The notes: generated by a model from the letters alone, not told the origin. A DNA stretch of 53,628 bases from Purshia tridentata (GCA_003254885.1 QANT01002057.1:1-53628), one strand, 5' to 3'; shown: positions 1 to 12,781, numbered from the stretch's first letter. Made by a program: numbers and translations.

Positions 1-476
1 GGAGCTCAACCCGTCACCACCCATATAGTCAATGGGCGGGGCGGTAGCGGGTGAGCCGTTTAGGTATAGTGGAAATTAAAGAATGTGAGGGTGAGTTTAT
101 ATGTATGCCAACCTCCCAAAATTGAAACAAATCATTTATGTATACACTTAGGATAATGTTAATGACCCCCATTTCACCTATAAAAAAGGACTTATCTTCT
201 CTTCAAAGTATGAAAATAATGTTTCTTAAAGAACATAAGTGAGGAAAGTGATGAATAAAGTAATTATATAAATAGATAATAATTTTACTAACTCTTGACT
301 CTTGTAAAAGACATCCATCCTATTCCCTATATTCATAATCGGTTAAACGGGTGGTGATGGGCGGTGAAGGAGGAAACCCAAATCCGAGCCGTCGACTATT
401 GGGTGGATCGGGTAAAGACTAAACGGGTGGCGGCTCGGGCGGTAAGCGGTGGTGGGTGGGTTGATGCCCACCCCTA
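1..476. mobile_element. Right end of a hAT-like non-autonomous element, left end outside the window
   Basis: The segment ends with the terminal sequence TGCCCACCCCTA at 465-476, the inverse of the TAGGGGTGGGCA terminus seen again at 1671. Just inside it are G/C-rich subterminal repeats of the type gggtggcggctcgggcgg (about 335-465), which resemble the repeats at 1-60, so the interior (61-330, AT-rich) is bracketed by similar sequence. The eight bases after the end (477-484, atggatat) would be one copy of a target duplication. The other copy lies left of the window. No transposase is visible. Assignment to hAT rests on the terminus type and is an inference. Confidence 0.5.
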
Positions 477-1670
477 ATGGATATAGATGCCTGCCATGTT
501 CTGTTTGAAGTGGGTTGTAGCTTGCAAGTTGGATTGGAAGTTATGATTGTGACCCAAAATAATACGAAAATTCTTATTATAACATTGTATAACTTTTTGA
601 GAAATGCTATTTATTTTCTCCACTTACCTTTTCACTTATTACTTTTATTAATAATTTATTTTCATGATCAGAACTGTTCATCTTTTAGATAATTATTTAA
701 ATATTATCTCTACAAAAAATCAACTATATCAAAAAAATTATGAGTAGTTTATCAAAAAGTCACAATTTATTATATTTTTTTGTCATAAACCCAGAATTTA
801 AATTTATTTATTTTTAAGCCACAAAAAATATAATTTTTTATTAATAAGCTACAAAATATATTTTTAAGCACAAAAAAAATTTCAGCTATAAAAATACAAA
901 AACAAAATATGAAAAATTTCTAGGAAAAAAATTAAGTCAAGTGTAATTCTACGAAATTATAAAGTGTAACTCTTGACATATGACATTAGAACAAAAAAAT
1001 TATACCAAAGTGTAACTCAACAAAAAACCAAAATTAAATCTTAACTCAATAAGAATTACACTTTAGAAATGAAAGAGTTACACTTTAGAAGTGCAAATAA
1101 GCCTCAAGTGAGACTTGCGCGCAGTTGAGAAAGTTTTTTCATATTAGCTTCGATGATTTCTTCCTACCAATCACCAATTATTATCTCTTTTAGTAACTGC
1201 TGATATGAATTTTTCTAGGCATATGATGTTAAATATTAAATCTGATGGGCTTGTTGTATATAGTCATTGGAGATTGAAAATTTTGAATGTCGTGCTTTCA
1301 TTATCTTTGCTTTGTACTTTGGTGGATAAAGGTAAAATAAATAATTCAATTGATACTATTATAAGTCAAATTTTTAAAACTAAAAAAATTAACTAATGGC
1401 TGAATAATAAAGAAAACTCAAACTTTGTGGCTGCAAACTAAGGAAAGTAATAACAGTGGCTTAAAGCTTTAAAGGAAGAAAAATTGTGGCTTAACAATAA
1501 TTTACACTAATTACATAATTAAACGATTTTTAATTTGGATGATTTTTTGCAGAGATGATTTTCATAGTTATTTCTAAAACTTTAAAGGATCCGATCATAA
1601 ATTTATATACTGAAATAAGAATAATAAAGGAGAAGATTGGTGGAGAAAGTGGATTGGAGAAGATGGATAG
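477..1670. other. AT-rich intergenic stretch without a gene
   Basis: No coding signal is supported. The stretch is dominated by A/T runs and by degenerate short repeats of the type aagccacaaaa / aagctacaaaat (about 810-900) and acactttagaa (about 1067-1092). A similar aagctacaaaattt motif recurs near 35770, suggesting a dispersed repeat family. Short open frames here use non-ATG starts or have no recognisable content. Confidence 0.6.
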
Positions 1671-1852
1671 TAGGGGTGGGCATTTTTACCGTAAAACAGC
1701 GGGACCAAACCAAACCGCCCCTAAAAAAAAAGTAAAAAACCATGCTGACTTTTTTGGTCAAATACTATTACAAAAACCGAACCAAACCGCCCCTAATAGG
1801 TGTAGGTGTCGGTTTTACACCTAATAAAACCAAGTCGAACCAAACCGCACCG

Positions 1853-1888
<36 letters not shown>

Positions 1889-2366
1889 TAATTTTATAAA
1901 TATATTTATGGTTTATATATGATTTTAAATTAAAAAGTGACCAAAAACATTATTTATGGTTTATTGTTTAATTTGTTTTGGACTTTTGGTTAGATTGGAA
2001 TTTGGAAAGTGGAAACTATCAATTATCAAACACTATTAAACATATTTGGAATTTGGACTTTGTATTAGTGTATTACATGTACTTGTTACTTTGTTAGTTG
2101 TTAGTTTTTTTAAATTTGGGCAAAAAAAAAAATGCTCAAAAACATATTTGAGCTAAAAAAATACTCAAAAAAATATTGAATTGTGTATAGGCCTAATTGT
2201 TTACCTGTAATACTGAACCAAACCGTAATCGTATAAAGTTTGGTTTGGTTTGGTTTTCCTCTAATTCTTAAGGTGCAATACACCAAACCACACCATTTAT
2301 GTATTTATGGCGTAGCGCATGATTTTTGCATACACGGAGCACCAAACCGTATTGTGCCCACCCTTA
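1671..2366. mobile_element. hAT-like MITE, about 696 bp
   Basis: Imperfect terminal inverted repeats are visible: TAGGGGTGGGCA at 1671-1682 and TGCCCACCCTTA at 2355-2366. The flanks atggatag (1663-1670) and gtggataa (2367-2374) share a 6-base core tggata and match at six of eight positions, as expected of an aged 8-bp hAT target duplication. Subterminal copies of aaaccaaaccg occur near both ends. The interior is AT-rich with a (TA)n tract at about 1856-1884 and encodes no transposase, so the element is non-autonomous. Confidence 0.65.
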
Positions 2367-2569
2367 GTGGATAACATTCCACTAATTTTTTATTAGTTCT
2401 GAAATATTCAAAACAAAGATAGTAAATTAACTCCCAGTACCAAACAAGTGATAAGTTGGTAATAACAACAGTGAGTTAATTACTTGGCCTAAAGGAAAAA
2501 TTAATTAGGTAGTAGTTGCTTGTTTTCCCCTTGCTCTCCACATTTCTCTTTCTTTTTGTTATGTCAATC

Positions 2570-3290
2570 TCTTTCTATCAAAAAACAAAACATCTCCAAA
2601 ACAAGTGTAATCCACTAGAGCATGCGAGTCTCTCTAAAAAAAGTTTGCCAACCTATTTTCTTCATCCACACTAAACTTACAAAATAGTTCGAGGTCAGTA
2701 CTGACTTTCCCACTCAAGTATGCAAGTGCAGCTTCAGTGTCACCCTCAAAAAGGATTTTTCAGCGTCTAAATTCACCTTATTGTACAATCCTTGATCAGT
2801 AACCAACATTACGGTACCCTCCTGCTTATGCACTCGCATATTTGGCATGTTCTAATTGACACATCTTACATTAAAGTGGCATGTGCAAGATCTACGTCTG
2901 AGACAAAGCGGTGTGATCAGATTAAAGGAGGCTTGCGCGACATTGCAAGGGGGTGGGTGGTTGTGTTGCACACATAATTTCCTCACAATATAATACTCAG
3001 TTTTCCTACATAACCCAATGCAAATGCTGCTGGACAATATATTAAACTTTGTGATGCCTCTGTTGTATTGCTTCTTATTTGGCGAGTTTATGTACTTCTA
3101 AGCTTTTTCGCCTTTTTTATCACAAACTCATAATTGATAATTGACATTATCGGCCACCACCAAATCTCATTGCCAACAAATAATATCTGTAAAACTTCTT
3201 TGCTTTTTCCAATGTCTTAAATTCGGTGCCTACAAGGTCATTTTCAATTAACTGCTTATAACTTCTCCCGTTGTGCTGCAAAATAATACC
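2570..3290 (-). pseudogene. Decayed FAR1-RELATED SEQUENCE (FRS) / MULE-type transposase gene fragment
   Basis: Translated on the minus strand in shifting frames, this region carries pieces of an FRS protein in the right order. A FAR1 DNA-binding start (LVGTEFKTLEKAKKFY) lies at about 3190-3250. A middle part lies at about 2830-2900 (SHRFVSDVDLAHATLM then DVSIRTCQI). The run GDTEAALAYLSGK then FSVDEENRLAN follows at about 2645-2750, and finally the start of the MULE domain (VDYTCFGDVL) at about 2585-2620. Several stops and frameshifts interrupt it, and the catalytic MULE and SWIM parts are missing. FRS proteins are transcription factors domesticated from Mutator-like transposases. Whether this copy was a host gene or a transposon cannot be told from here. 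Confidence 0.8.
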
Positions 3291-4461
3291 TAACCGAGAC
3301 ATGTTATGATTTAGGGTTGTAAGGGAACATTAAGAGCTCCATGAGGTGCAGAAGTTGAAGCAAATTCGTTACCAACAATACACATGTCTCCCTCCTACAA
3401 AATAGAGCTCTGTTTAAGTAAACATAATTCATGAATTGTCCATTCAGATGCAATTGTATATAAACGAAAAAACAATTGCATTCTTAGATTAGTCAATACA
3501 ACTTTTTGCCAATCTGGTTTAGATACGCAATCACAAATTACATTTTGCACAAATAACGATCTAAAAAATAGCAATTCTGGTTTCAAGCCAAATACTCGGA
3601 CAAAATACTATTACTACCCATAATTGTTAATCCTATCAAATTATACTCAAAACACTCAAACAAATCCCTAAAACTACCCAGATATTAGACCTGAATACCA
3701 ATTTCAAGCCAAATTCTCAAACTAAATAGAAAACATCAAGCAATTTTAACCTAAAGTGTGACATCCCTAAATACATACCTTGAAATAAATAACAAAACTA
3801 CCCACATGAACTTCAACATTAATACCATTTTAAAGCCAAATCCTCAAACTAAATAGGAAAACGTCAAGACTGTACCAAACCCAAATCCCTAAATCCATAC
3901 CTTGAAGTGTAGGCAATGGATGAGAACTTATTTAGAATTGAAATGGGGAGAGAACGTCGTCGATTCCTTGAAGTGAAGTGTAGGCAATAGGTGAGAGAAC
4001 AACAGAGGAAGAAAAGATCGATGGAAGGTATGTCGCTGATACCTAAACCCCTAAATCACTGATGGATGAGCTTTGTTAGCTCTGGGATTTCAACTCAAAG
4101 CAGCAGAGGAAGAAAAGAATATTTGAAGTGAAGTGTAGATGATGAGTGAGAGAACAACAAAGAAAGAAGCCCTAAATCACTGATGGATGAGCTCTATTAG
4201 CTCTAGGATTTCGATGATGGATGAGATTTGTTAGCTTTAAGAGTTCAACTCAAAGAAGTAGATGAAGAAAAGACTGTTAAAGGGAGAAAGGCTAATGGAT
4301 CAACATGTTATATCCTCTCTCTTCTCCAACTCATTTTCTCTCTCATCCATTTAAGGAGATAGGCTACCGGTTTAGCCTTTTTTTTTTTTTTTTAACCGTT
4401 AGATATAAAACAACCCATCTAATGGTTAAGAAAGTGGAAGCTTTGTATGCCTGCAGTATTA
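3291..4461. repeat. AT-rich stretch with degenerate tandem repeats (about 3900-4290)
   Basis: From 3905 to about 4290 related blocks recur: gaagtgaagtgtag at 3970, 4126 and (shorter) 3904, and ctaaatcactgatggatgagct at 4051 and 4172, each followed by ttagctctgggattt-like and ttcaactcaaagcag-like sequence. The unit is roughly 120-160 bp and diverged. 3600-3900 contains two related copies of the type caaattctcaaactaaatag. The region lies upstream of the FRS pseudogene on its strand and may be its old 5' flank. A small hairpin (ttaaccgttagat / atctaatggttaa) sits at 4393-4431. Confidence 0.5.
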
Positions 4462-4906
4462 GAGCATCTCCAAAAGACTCTAGCAAAATTACTCTTCAAA
4501 TTCACATTTGATGACCTATGTGGCAATTTGAAGAGTGATATATGCTACTTGAATTTTTTACTCTCCAAAAGACTCTTCTAATTTTAAATTTTTGTATCTA
4601 TTCTATGCACTAATTATTTGTTTTTTTTATTCACTAATTTTTGTATTTGTTCTATGCACTATTTATTTTTAAAGTTTAATTTATTTAATTGAAAATTTAT
4701 TATTAAAGGAAAGAGAATGAAAATTGTATGAGAATTATAAACCAATTAATATTTGAAGAGAGGAAAGAGGGTCCTAAATTTGAAGAGAGAGAAATAGAAA
4801 TGTCAATTCAATATTCATTTTGAAGGGTCTCTTGGAGCCCAAAATACTCTTCTCTCTCTTCAATAAATGAAGAATTCTTTATTTGAAGAGTCTTTTGGAG
4901 ATGCTC
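4462..4906. mobile_element. PIF/Harbinger-like (Tourist-type) MITE, about 445 bp
   Basis: Terminal inverted repeats GAGCATCTCCAAAAGACTC (4462-4480) and GAGTCTTTTGGAGATGCTC (4888-4906) are perfect complements. They are flanked on both sides by TTA (4459-4461 and 4907-4909), the three-base target duplication typical of PIF/Harbinger elements. The interior is AT-rich with direct copies of ctcttctctctcttcaa and no coding capacity. The superfamily is inferred from the 3-bp duplication alone. Confidence 0.75.
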
Positions 4907-4941
4907 TTATAGAATTTTTGAAAGTTCTTGGGCTTTAACCA

Positions 4942-5012
4942 AGCTCAAAATACTCTTCTCTCTCTTCAAAAAATGAAAAATTCTTCATTTGAAGAGTCTT
5001 TTGGAAATGCTC
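4942..5012. repeat. Extra copy of the MITE right end
   Basis: About 71 bp repeat the last part of the preceding MITE (4836-4906) with a few substitutions, ending in gagtcttttggaaatgctc followed by taa. It is either a solo remnant of a second copy inserted next to the first or a local duplication of the right end. Confidence 0.7.
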
Positions 5013-8000
5013 TAAGTAATTTGAGTAAAATTAGGGCTGTAAATATTAAGGCATAATATTTTAGTTTATTTTCTGTTGGTATTTTTGGAATTATATACGT
5101 TTTAAGAAGCTTAATTTAAGGCTAAACCTGAATATTGAGTACAATTTAAATCATGGAGGTGGATACGATACGAGTGGGCCATATACAGGCCAGGCCCATT
5201 TTTTCAATTCAATTGATTAATTTAAGGTGTAGAATCAAAATTTAAAAAGTAAAATATAGATTCTAAAAAGTTGACATTTTTTAACGCACTCACTTTCAAG
5301 CCAACATATAGACCAAATCAACTTCAAAATTTTCAAGCCATAAGAAACGAAGAGTTGATTTTCTACACGCACTCACTTTTCACTTCCGTACAGTAAGAAC
5401 ATTCCTTGTCAAGTAATCATCTCCCGAGACCAGCCAACGCGCGGTCAAAAAGTTCGTAATAGAATCTCCAGTCTGACCACCGTACCTGGTACTAGGTATA
5501 TATGAAATCAATCTTTTTATCATTCTAATTAAGTACTACTAATTAATTTGGGTTAATTAGTACGTGTGTTAGCTAGTGCTAATTATTATGAACCTCCTCA
5601 TCGAGGTTAATTAATTAGCAGAGGAAAATTTTTCGTGTACGTACGTAAGGAGCAGTCAAAATATATATACCACTACTCATCACTCGTCACGAGAGTTGTT
5701 CGTAGGTATATCACTTCCAACGTGATACTGTTTGCTTTTTGAAAAACAGAGAATAATTCCAAAGCATATGCATGCTCAGACAAAGTAATTAATATCTTTA
5801 CGATCCACTTATGAACCACAAGCCAAGGCTATATATTAAACCAGATACATACTGTATATTATAAGCTATACCCGCAGTTCTGAAAACGTACTGCAGGCAA
5901 ACCCATTATTGAGGAAAGAAAGTTACCAAAAACCCCATTTGAAGAATATACAATCTAATTCAGGTCATCTCTTGGTCTTTTTCTAATTAACAAGTTCTAA
6001 CATGTTGGACTGGTGTCATTTCTAACTTAAAATAACCAGATTAAATAGGTTTTGATGTGAGGTTTTATCTAAAATATATACGTCTAACTTAGGAATATAT
6101 GCGACTGTAGTATTCCCATTCATTAATTAATATACTTAATAATAAACAATTATCATTTATTCTTTGTAAAATAATTCATATATCTTAATTGAGTTTTATT
6201 CCCAAGATTTCTGGCATCACATAATTGTTTCCTTTTCTTTTGATTTCAGTCAATAAAAAAAAAAACCTACATATAAGAGCATGCGCGCAGCATTTGAACT
6301 CTAATGGCCGGTGGAGAAATGAAGAAATATATTAATGATGATGAATGAATGACTTGTGCATACAAAACATATCGTCATTTTCGAACTTAAATGCTTATGG
6401 TGTACCAAATTGGCATATATATATATCACACAAATTTAATGAATTAGAAAGTGGGTACTATACGCAACGTCACAAATAACTAGGAACCTTCGCAGAAACT
6501 CCCCGATTATCCATATCAAAGCTTCCAGAAGCACCAACTATAAGTAAGCAGACAGTTATGGATGCTTACCTTTCATACCTAATTTACAGCCTTCACGATC
6601 TTTTCATGAACTAGCTAGAATTAACTGAAAATGGGAGATTTTTGTTATTGGTGCGATTTGTTTTTACTCAGGTATAATAAATACATACACGTGTACGTGC
6701 TGCATGGTCTGCATGTGTCAAACTAATATGTACTGCATGTATATAGCTGTTGACATTGTATTTGCTTACAGAAGTGGCTTCTTTGGACCTAACTAAGAAC
6801 ACTGGGCAGTGGACATGCACAATGTTCCAAATTAGAGAAGGTCCATAGAAATTTCCTACCATATATATACTATATATATTTGAGGACAAATAAACTTTCC
6901 AAGTGCGCCCTATATATTTGGAGCTCTGCACTTTCAATTGGCCCAAGTTTCTCAATGCTTGTACTCAAGGATGCATGTTATTGTTTGAAGGTTTTATAGC
7001 TAGCTTGCTTGCTAAATATGGGTTAGAATTTATGGTCATTTTGCATATCCATGAATTATATGCATATCAATTATATTGCATAATATATATATATATATAT
7101 ATTCATTATATATATATAAAAGACTCCTTCAAACTTTTTCATGTTCATTTTGGAAAACCATGTGCGTATCTGTTACGTTATGTTACAAGTTGCTTTCACA
7201 GCTTCTTACATCATGACATTATTTGGGTTTGCTAAGATTACAAATTAGCAACCAAGTTTTATATGTAATCTCCAATAATTAAGGTCGGCCTGCATATATG
7301 CCCCCCTTAATTTCAAAGTAATCCTTCTGCAGAATCATTTCAATTGATCCTTCTTTCCATAGTTTATAATATTCCTTCTTTTTAAGTTCTCTTATACAGA
7401 AATATATTACCATTCCTTGCAATCTCGATCTTCTTCGAAAAAAAGAAGTACATTATGGCAAATTTATAATCTTTGCTGTCATATTTCTCATCAGTAAATA
7501 TTATAGCTAGGTCGATAAAGTGGATCTTTGTTAATTAAATATATATATATTAATAGCCCTATATTTATTTAGTTGGTTGAAGAAACCCACTTTAATATAA
7601 TATATATGTTCTTTGTGAGAGCACTGTACTATACTGTGGCATGCATATATATATATATATGTCAATAATTGTTCATATATCTGCATATATGGGTGGGCAT
7701 CAAAAATTGGTGAAGAAATAATAATATAGAGCTTGTCATCATCCTCATTAATATAATATCTGCTACATATAATAGAATTAATGCATGGTATGGTCCAAGC
7801 TTCCTCCAATAATAGCTCTCTCTTCCTATCACATCATCACAAGTAGTACTATATATTCCAAAAACATAACCCCACTTCGAATTGGATATATATGCCATAA
7901 ATAATATCTATATATACAATGCCAGAATACTAGAATAGCCACATACACAAATATGTGCAGGTCTTTAGAACCCCAGACACACAGCTTCCGGGAAGCTTCC

Positions 8001-9815
8001 TCCATCAATTAATTGTGAGAGTTTTGAACTAACATAATGATTGCATGATTTAATTTGTAGGTACATATAATGATAAAGTAGTTATAGCTAGAAGCACTAA
8101 ACTATTTTCTCATAAATAAGAGTATTAGAGCATCAATTATTGTGGCACTTTACCACTCTAGCTTCTTCTCTAAATTCCAACTAACATGATAGTATATATT
8201 GTATTTATTCCCACTCTAATTTTTGGGTTGAGGATGGAATTGCAGTTGTGGGTAGTAATGTAATGGACATGGGTGTAGGGACAGCTTATCATAGAGCTGC
8301 AATTTCCACGAACTTTCCTCTGTCAACAAACACTCTGATATGGTTGCATCAGTACTTGGAGTTTGGTATGGGAATTCATGTAAGCCTTTAAAGTCAGTTG
8401 TAGCTTCATTTATATGTTTGACTGTACGTACTTGTATTCCGTCATGAACAACGATATATGTATATCAGACAAATTGTGAGTAATTAATTATTTCTGCACA
8501 CCACTTAATTTGATGTCGACGGAGATCGATTTTGGCCGACACTACACGTAACACGTAAAGTACGCGGGGATCGGATGCATGTTAATTTCGACATGGTGTC
8601 AAAGATCTGCTGGAAATTCTTATACGGAAAATTTTGGACTGTGATGAGCATGTGCGTCACAAATGGGTAGATTCAAGTCATTGTCCTGATCCTACAGTTA
8701 TATTGTACTATCTTATTCGATCATTTTATGTATTCTTTTTATTAATAAAAATTAGATTTACTTGCATTGCATGAATGAGACACATACACATTTAAGTGGA
8801 TTTTACCAATGTCAATAATTTACATTATCTAAATATTCCACTACTAATAAGCTAGTCTTTTAATATAAACTCCGATCCACATGTGAAGTATAGGCCTGAT
8901 TTTACCCAAATGATGGACACGTACGTAAGTTACTAAATGAGAATAAATAAGTTGAGATGGTATTTTTATTTTATAATATATTTTTTTCCCTTTAAAGATA
9001 GTATTTAATAATATGACTTGTAATATACTAGTCAGTTACCACACAAATAGTTCCTTATATCATTGTCAATGAAAGATTCTGTTAGAAGGGATCAAAGCCA
9101 CAATATTATTGATAATTGCATTTTATAGTTTAAAAGAAAAGAACCATCCAAATTAACAAGCATCAACATCAAGTCTTCAATCCAAACCTAGAAAATCTTG
9201 TAGGAGATTTGGTCTGATCAGTCGAACAAAAGAATAGGTATACGTACAGGTACAGTTTAAACTTTTCAAGAGAAAGAAGAAAAAACAAAAGGTTATAACT
9301 TATATATATTCCAAAAGATGTAGGAGAGGATATGCTATATATATTATATGTTGATCTTTACTGTCAAACTTATCAACCACCATATTACGCTATCTTTGGG
9401 CATATGGTGAATGCTACAGTCTCGAGGCTTTTTAATTGGGCCTTGCAATCCATAGCAAGCCCAAACAACTTTGAAACCTCCAAGGTGTTTGATAATTTTG
9501 TGGACAAGCAAAAGTCAAAGCCCACTTGTCCCACACTTGAACCCATGGAAGATCAATCCTGCCCTCAAATTGCTCTAACTTAATTCATAGGATGGGAAAA
9601 TGTCAAAGCATGCATGTAGTAAGTACTAGAAGTTAACTAAATACCCGCCCACTAAGCTCTGAATACTGCTTTCATTGATGAATTCAGTCTTAAGTTGCTG
9701 TTTTTGTGGTCTGCGGAAAAGAAATTAAAATTTATATATGTGGAAAATATATATCAGAATTTAATGGATTTCCATGGTCAATGGTGATTGGTGACCAAAG
9801 AAATCAGAGCTAGCT
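5013..9815. other. Long AT-rich intergenic region without a supported gene
   Basis: I see no gene, tRNA or rRNA in this 4.8 kb. It contains many (TA)n tracts (for example 7085-7120 and 7640-7662), poly(A/T) runs and short open frames without recognisable content. One 83-codon frame at 9332-9583 has no family resemblance that I can see and opens amid AT repeats. The 3' untranslated part of the CAX gene (minus strand) must lie at the right end, just below 9816. Confidence 0.6.
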
Positions 9816-12781
9816 CTACAAGGGTTGGTGTTTGTTTACTGTGTTTATTTTTTTGAAGTACTCACCAAGGGGCGCTTCGAATACAAAAAAGCAGATTCCG
9901 ATAGCAATGTAGCAGAAGATGAGAACCAGCCCTTTCACATAATGGGAAGTCCCATCCTATAAAATCAAGGTACAAGAAGACCTCAATATAACTGAGGCAG
10001 AGAGTGATATATCATAGGAAGTTATAAACTTATATATGCAGTGAATGAAAATATTACCTGCAAAGCAATGGCTGTGGTGATCACTGCTAGAGCAAGAGAC
10101 ACAGTCTCAATGAGATTGAAACTAATGTCCATGTTAGTGCCCGTTATCCAAGCAACAAGAACACACAATGGGACCTGAGTACACACAATTGAAAATTAGT
10201 TATTTTTAATGAATTTTTTATAGATTTCAATTTCGAAAGAAGGCTTCAAGGCCTGCAGTTTTTGGTTTTGATTATTATAAATTCTAACCACAAACATAGA
10301 AATCTGAGTTGCAGACCCCAAAGAGACTCCTAAAGATATATCCTGCAATTGTGGAAACAGAAATTATATAAGTTATTATTGCCCAAAAGAATGAATGATT
10401 AACAAAAGGCCACTATTAGTATTTCTCACCAACTTGTTCTTGAGAGCAAATATGATTGACCCTGCATGCTCTGCTGCATTTCCAAGAATTGGTACCAAGA
10501 TGAGGCTGAGGAAGCTGACAGAAAAACCCCAAGATTCTGCTGCATCCTAATACAATTCAGAGTTGCAGTGAATGTCACACTAAAATTGGGCTATTTGTAT
10601 AATTATGGAAACAAATAGAGCTTATTCAACTGTTATATAGTTAAACCACGTACGCAGTTAATGAAATAGTACTAATTACCTCAATTGTGCCCACCACATA
10701 CTCAGACAACCAAGCTGTGATGGCAGTGACAACAAATAGCCAAACAAATCCACTCCAGAAGCTTATCTCAGCCACATCTTCTGCAACGTCCTCATTATCA
10801 TCAACATCTGATTCCTGATCAATTGCATTTTAATTAACAGTTGCTTAGCTGTGCACTGAGAATTAAGTCAAGTAATGCATAGATCATCAATTGCTTTATA
10901 ATAAACTCCATTTTGGGGTGCTTTCACTCTTTTGTGTGGTTTGAATGAAGACTTCCATGCCATTCATCATGGCATGGATTTTGCATGAAATTTTATTCTT
11001 TTTGGCTTATTTTCCTGCATATGCTTTTCTTGTATTGCACAAAGTGTATCCTATGCACCACTGAGAGGGTGGAATCATGAAAGTACAATCAACATTGCAC
11101 CCAAAGAATAAGGAAAATTACTTGGTGTGATTCGAAAAACAGGCGGTGAGTCCACAATTGGAAGAACAGGTATGCAACATAAGCAAGTAGCATTACAATA
11201 CTAATGGCCCTTGAGAAGTGGAGTGTTTGGTCTACTGTTGCTGCAGAGTCCCCAGCATACTTGAGCAACATTGGCAGCATGTGGCAGAATGTTCCTAGCA
11301 GTAGAAGGAGCGAGTTCAGATTGGCCTGTCTCTGATGATCAAACAATGGCATACAATACAAGTAGTAAGGTATATATGCAGCAACATGGTTTAGATTACT
11401 TGAAAAGAAAGTTACAATCAGAAAATTAATATATGAATTGGATATAAAGGTTATGATGAGGATCTCACTCTTTCAAATTTTTGTTCCCCTCTGAGGTTGG
11501 CAAGGCCACCACAGAAAAGAGAGGTCCCAAGGACCAGAAGAAGGTTTGAAAGAACTGAACCCAAGAGAGAATACTTGAGCAAGGCTACTTTGTTTTGGCT
11601 TAGAGCAGATATTGCTATAATCAACTCTGTGGCATTACCAAAAGTTGCATTCAGAAGCCCCCCAACTGCACACAAGCACAAAAATAGAGTGACCCTTAGT
11701 TCTGTCAAATGACAATTTCATAATTCATTCCCAATCCAACCCAAAAAATTTTAAAAAGAAAAGAAATGGATACAAAACCTGTGGGACCAGTGTAGTATGC
11801 TACTTGTCTGCAATTTTGAATACAAAATACCAGTGCCAAATGATTAACAGTAGAAAGTGTGCAATTAGAAATTGAAAAATGTCTGATTGATTGCATATTT
11901 GTATGCCTTACTCTGTGAGAAAGCTGACGCGCTCAGCAAGTAAGGTTAGTCCAAGTAAGCTCATAGAGAAAACCCAGGGCTATCAAAACAAAAAGAGTTG
12001 GAAAGGACTATTAGGTATGCAAGGAAACGAAAGAAACCCATCCTTAATTATCAGGCCAAACTACATTTTTGTTTAATCCTTACAGTTCAAAAGTTTCGAT
12101 CAAATTTCTCTAGTTTACTTTAGTTTGCAATTAAGGCTAAATTCATAATTATTAATCCATCAATTTTTTTTTAGTATTTGATGGCGTGGTGGCTCTACAC
12201 TCTATGTGAAATGATTAAAATACGCATGCTCATGTTAGTGTAGAGCCATCATCACGTTGTTTGTCTCTACGTCATCAAACCGTAAAAATATTGACTTTTT
12301 TTACAAATACAGCTTTAATCGCAGACTAAAGTAAACTAAACCGCAGCTAAGTGGAAAATCACCCAAGACCAAAAGTGTAGTTTGGCCTATATTTTACTAA
12401 TCTTCCTTTGGTTATGGCCCTATGGGTGGATCGATCTATTGATCCATATGTATTGTATATGGGTCTTCTAAGTATCTATTTAAGCCTTAGAACTCTAAGC
12501 ATCAAAAAACAAGCACTCACCTTTCCAAAGCCATAGTAGACGGCAAGAAAGGCAAGAGGAATGGTGGGAAGGAGAACCGAAAGCTTAGTCCCCAGAAGAA
12601 TAACCTGAAGATTAACCAGCAACTGCCTAAGGTGCCCATTTCGGACACTATCAAGTTTATGGTCAGACTTTTTGCGCAGTGAAGAAGACGACATTTGCCT
12701 ATCAGTCCTGCCATGGTTTGCCTCCTCACTCGTACCCTTGGTGCTGCCATTTTCCAAGAGGCATTCTTGGGTGGAAGCCAT
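9816..12781 (-). CDS. CAX4: Vacuolar-type cation/proton exchanger (CAX family), 10 exons, 442 aa
   Basis: A multipass antiporter expected in the vacuolar membrane, moving Ca2+ or other divalent metals into the vacuole in exchange for H+. Exons (minus): 12781-12521, 11979-11912, 11807-11779, 11665-11469, 11331-11122, 10814-10680, 10546-10430, 10342-10289, 10174-10058, 9956-9816. All phases agree. The two CAX signature repeats are present: GNATELI (about residues 129-135, E133) and GNAAEHAG (322-329, E326). The first ~60 residues are hydrophilic and Ser/Lys-rich, as in the regulatory N terminus of plant CAXs. An acidic loop ([13 protein letters not shown], 256-268) separates the two halves. The start is the first in-frame ATG. 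Length fits the family (about 440-460). The CAX4 symbol is by similarity and by position next to the methyltransferase and LMBR1 genes; another CAX paralogue is possible. Confidence 0.92.
12053..12388. mobile_element. Foldback/MITE-like inverted-repeat element in CAX intron 1
   Basis: The ends are inverted copies: aggccaaactacattttt at 12053-12070 and aaaagtgtagtttggcct at 12371-12388. A second inverted pair lies inside: ggcgtggtggctctacact (about 12183-12201) against agtgtagagccatcatcacg (about 12237-12255). The element is about 336 bp of the 541-bp intron. No clear target duplication could be read, so the superfamily is left open. It carries no open frame. Confidence 0.65.

Noticed and set aside
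7075..7125. (TA)n palindromes that could fold as hairpins or terminators
   Set aside because: Ordinary AT microsatellites of plant intergenic DNA. No functional context.
9332..9583. 83-codon open frame left of the CAX gene
   Set aside because: No recognisable domain, opens amid (TA)n sequence, and length is within chance expectation.
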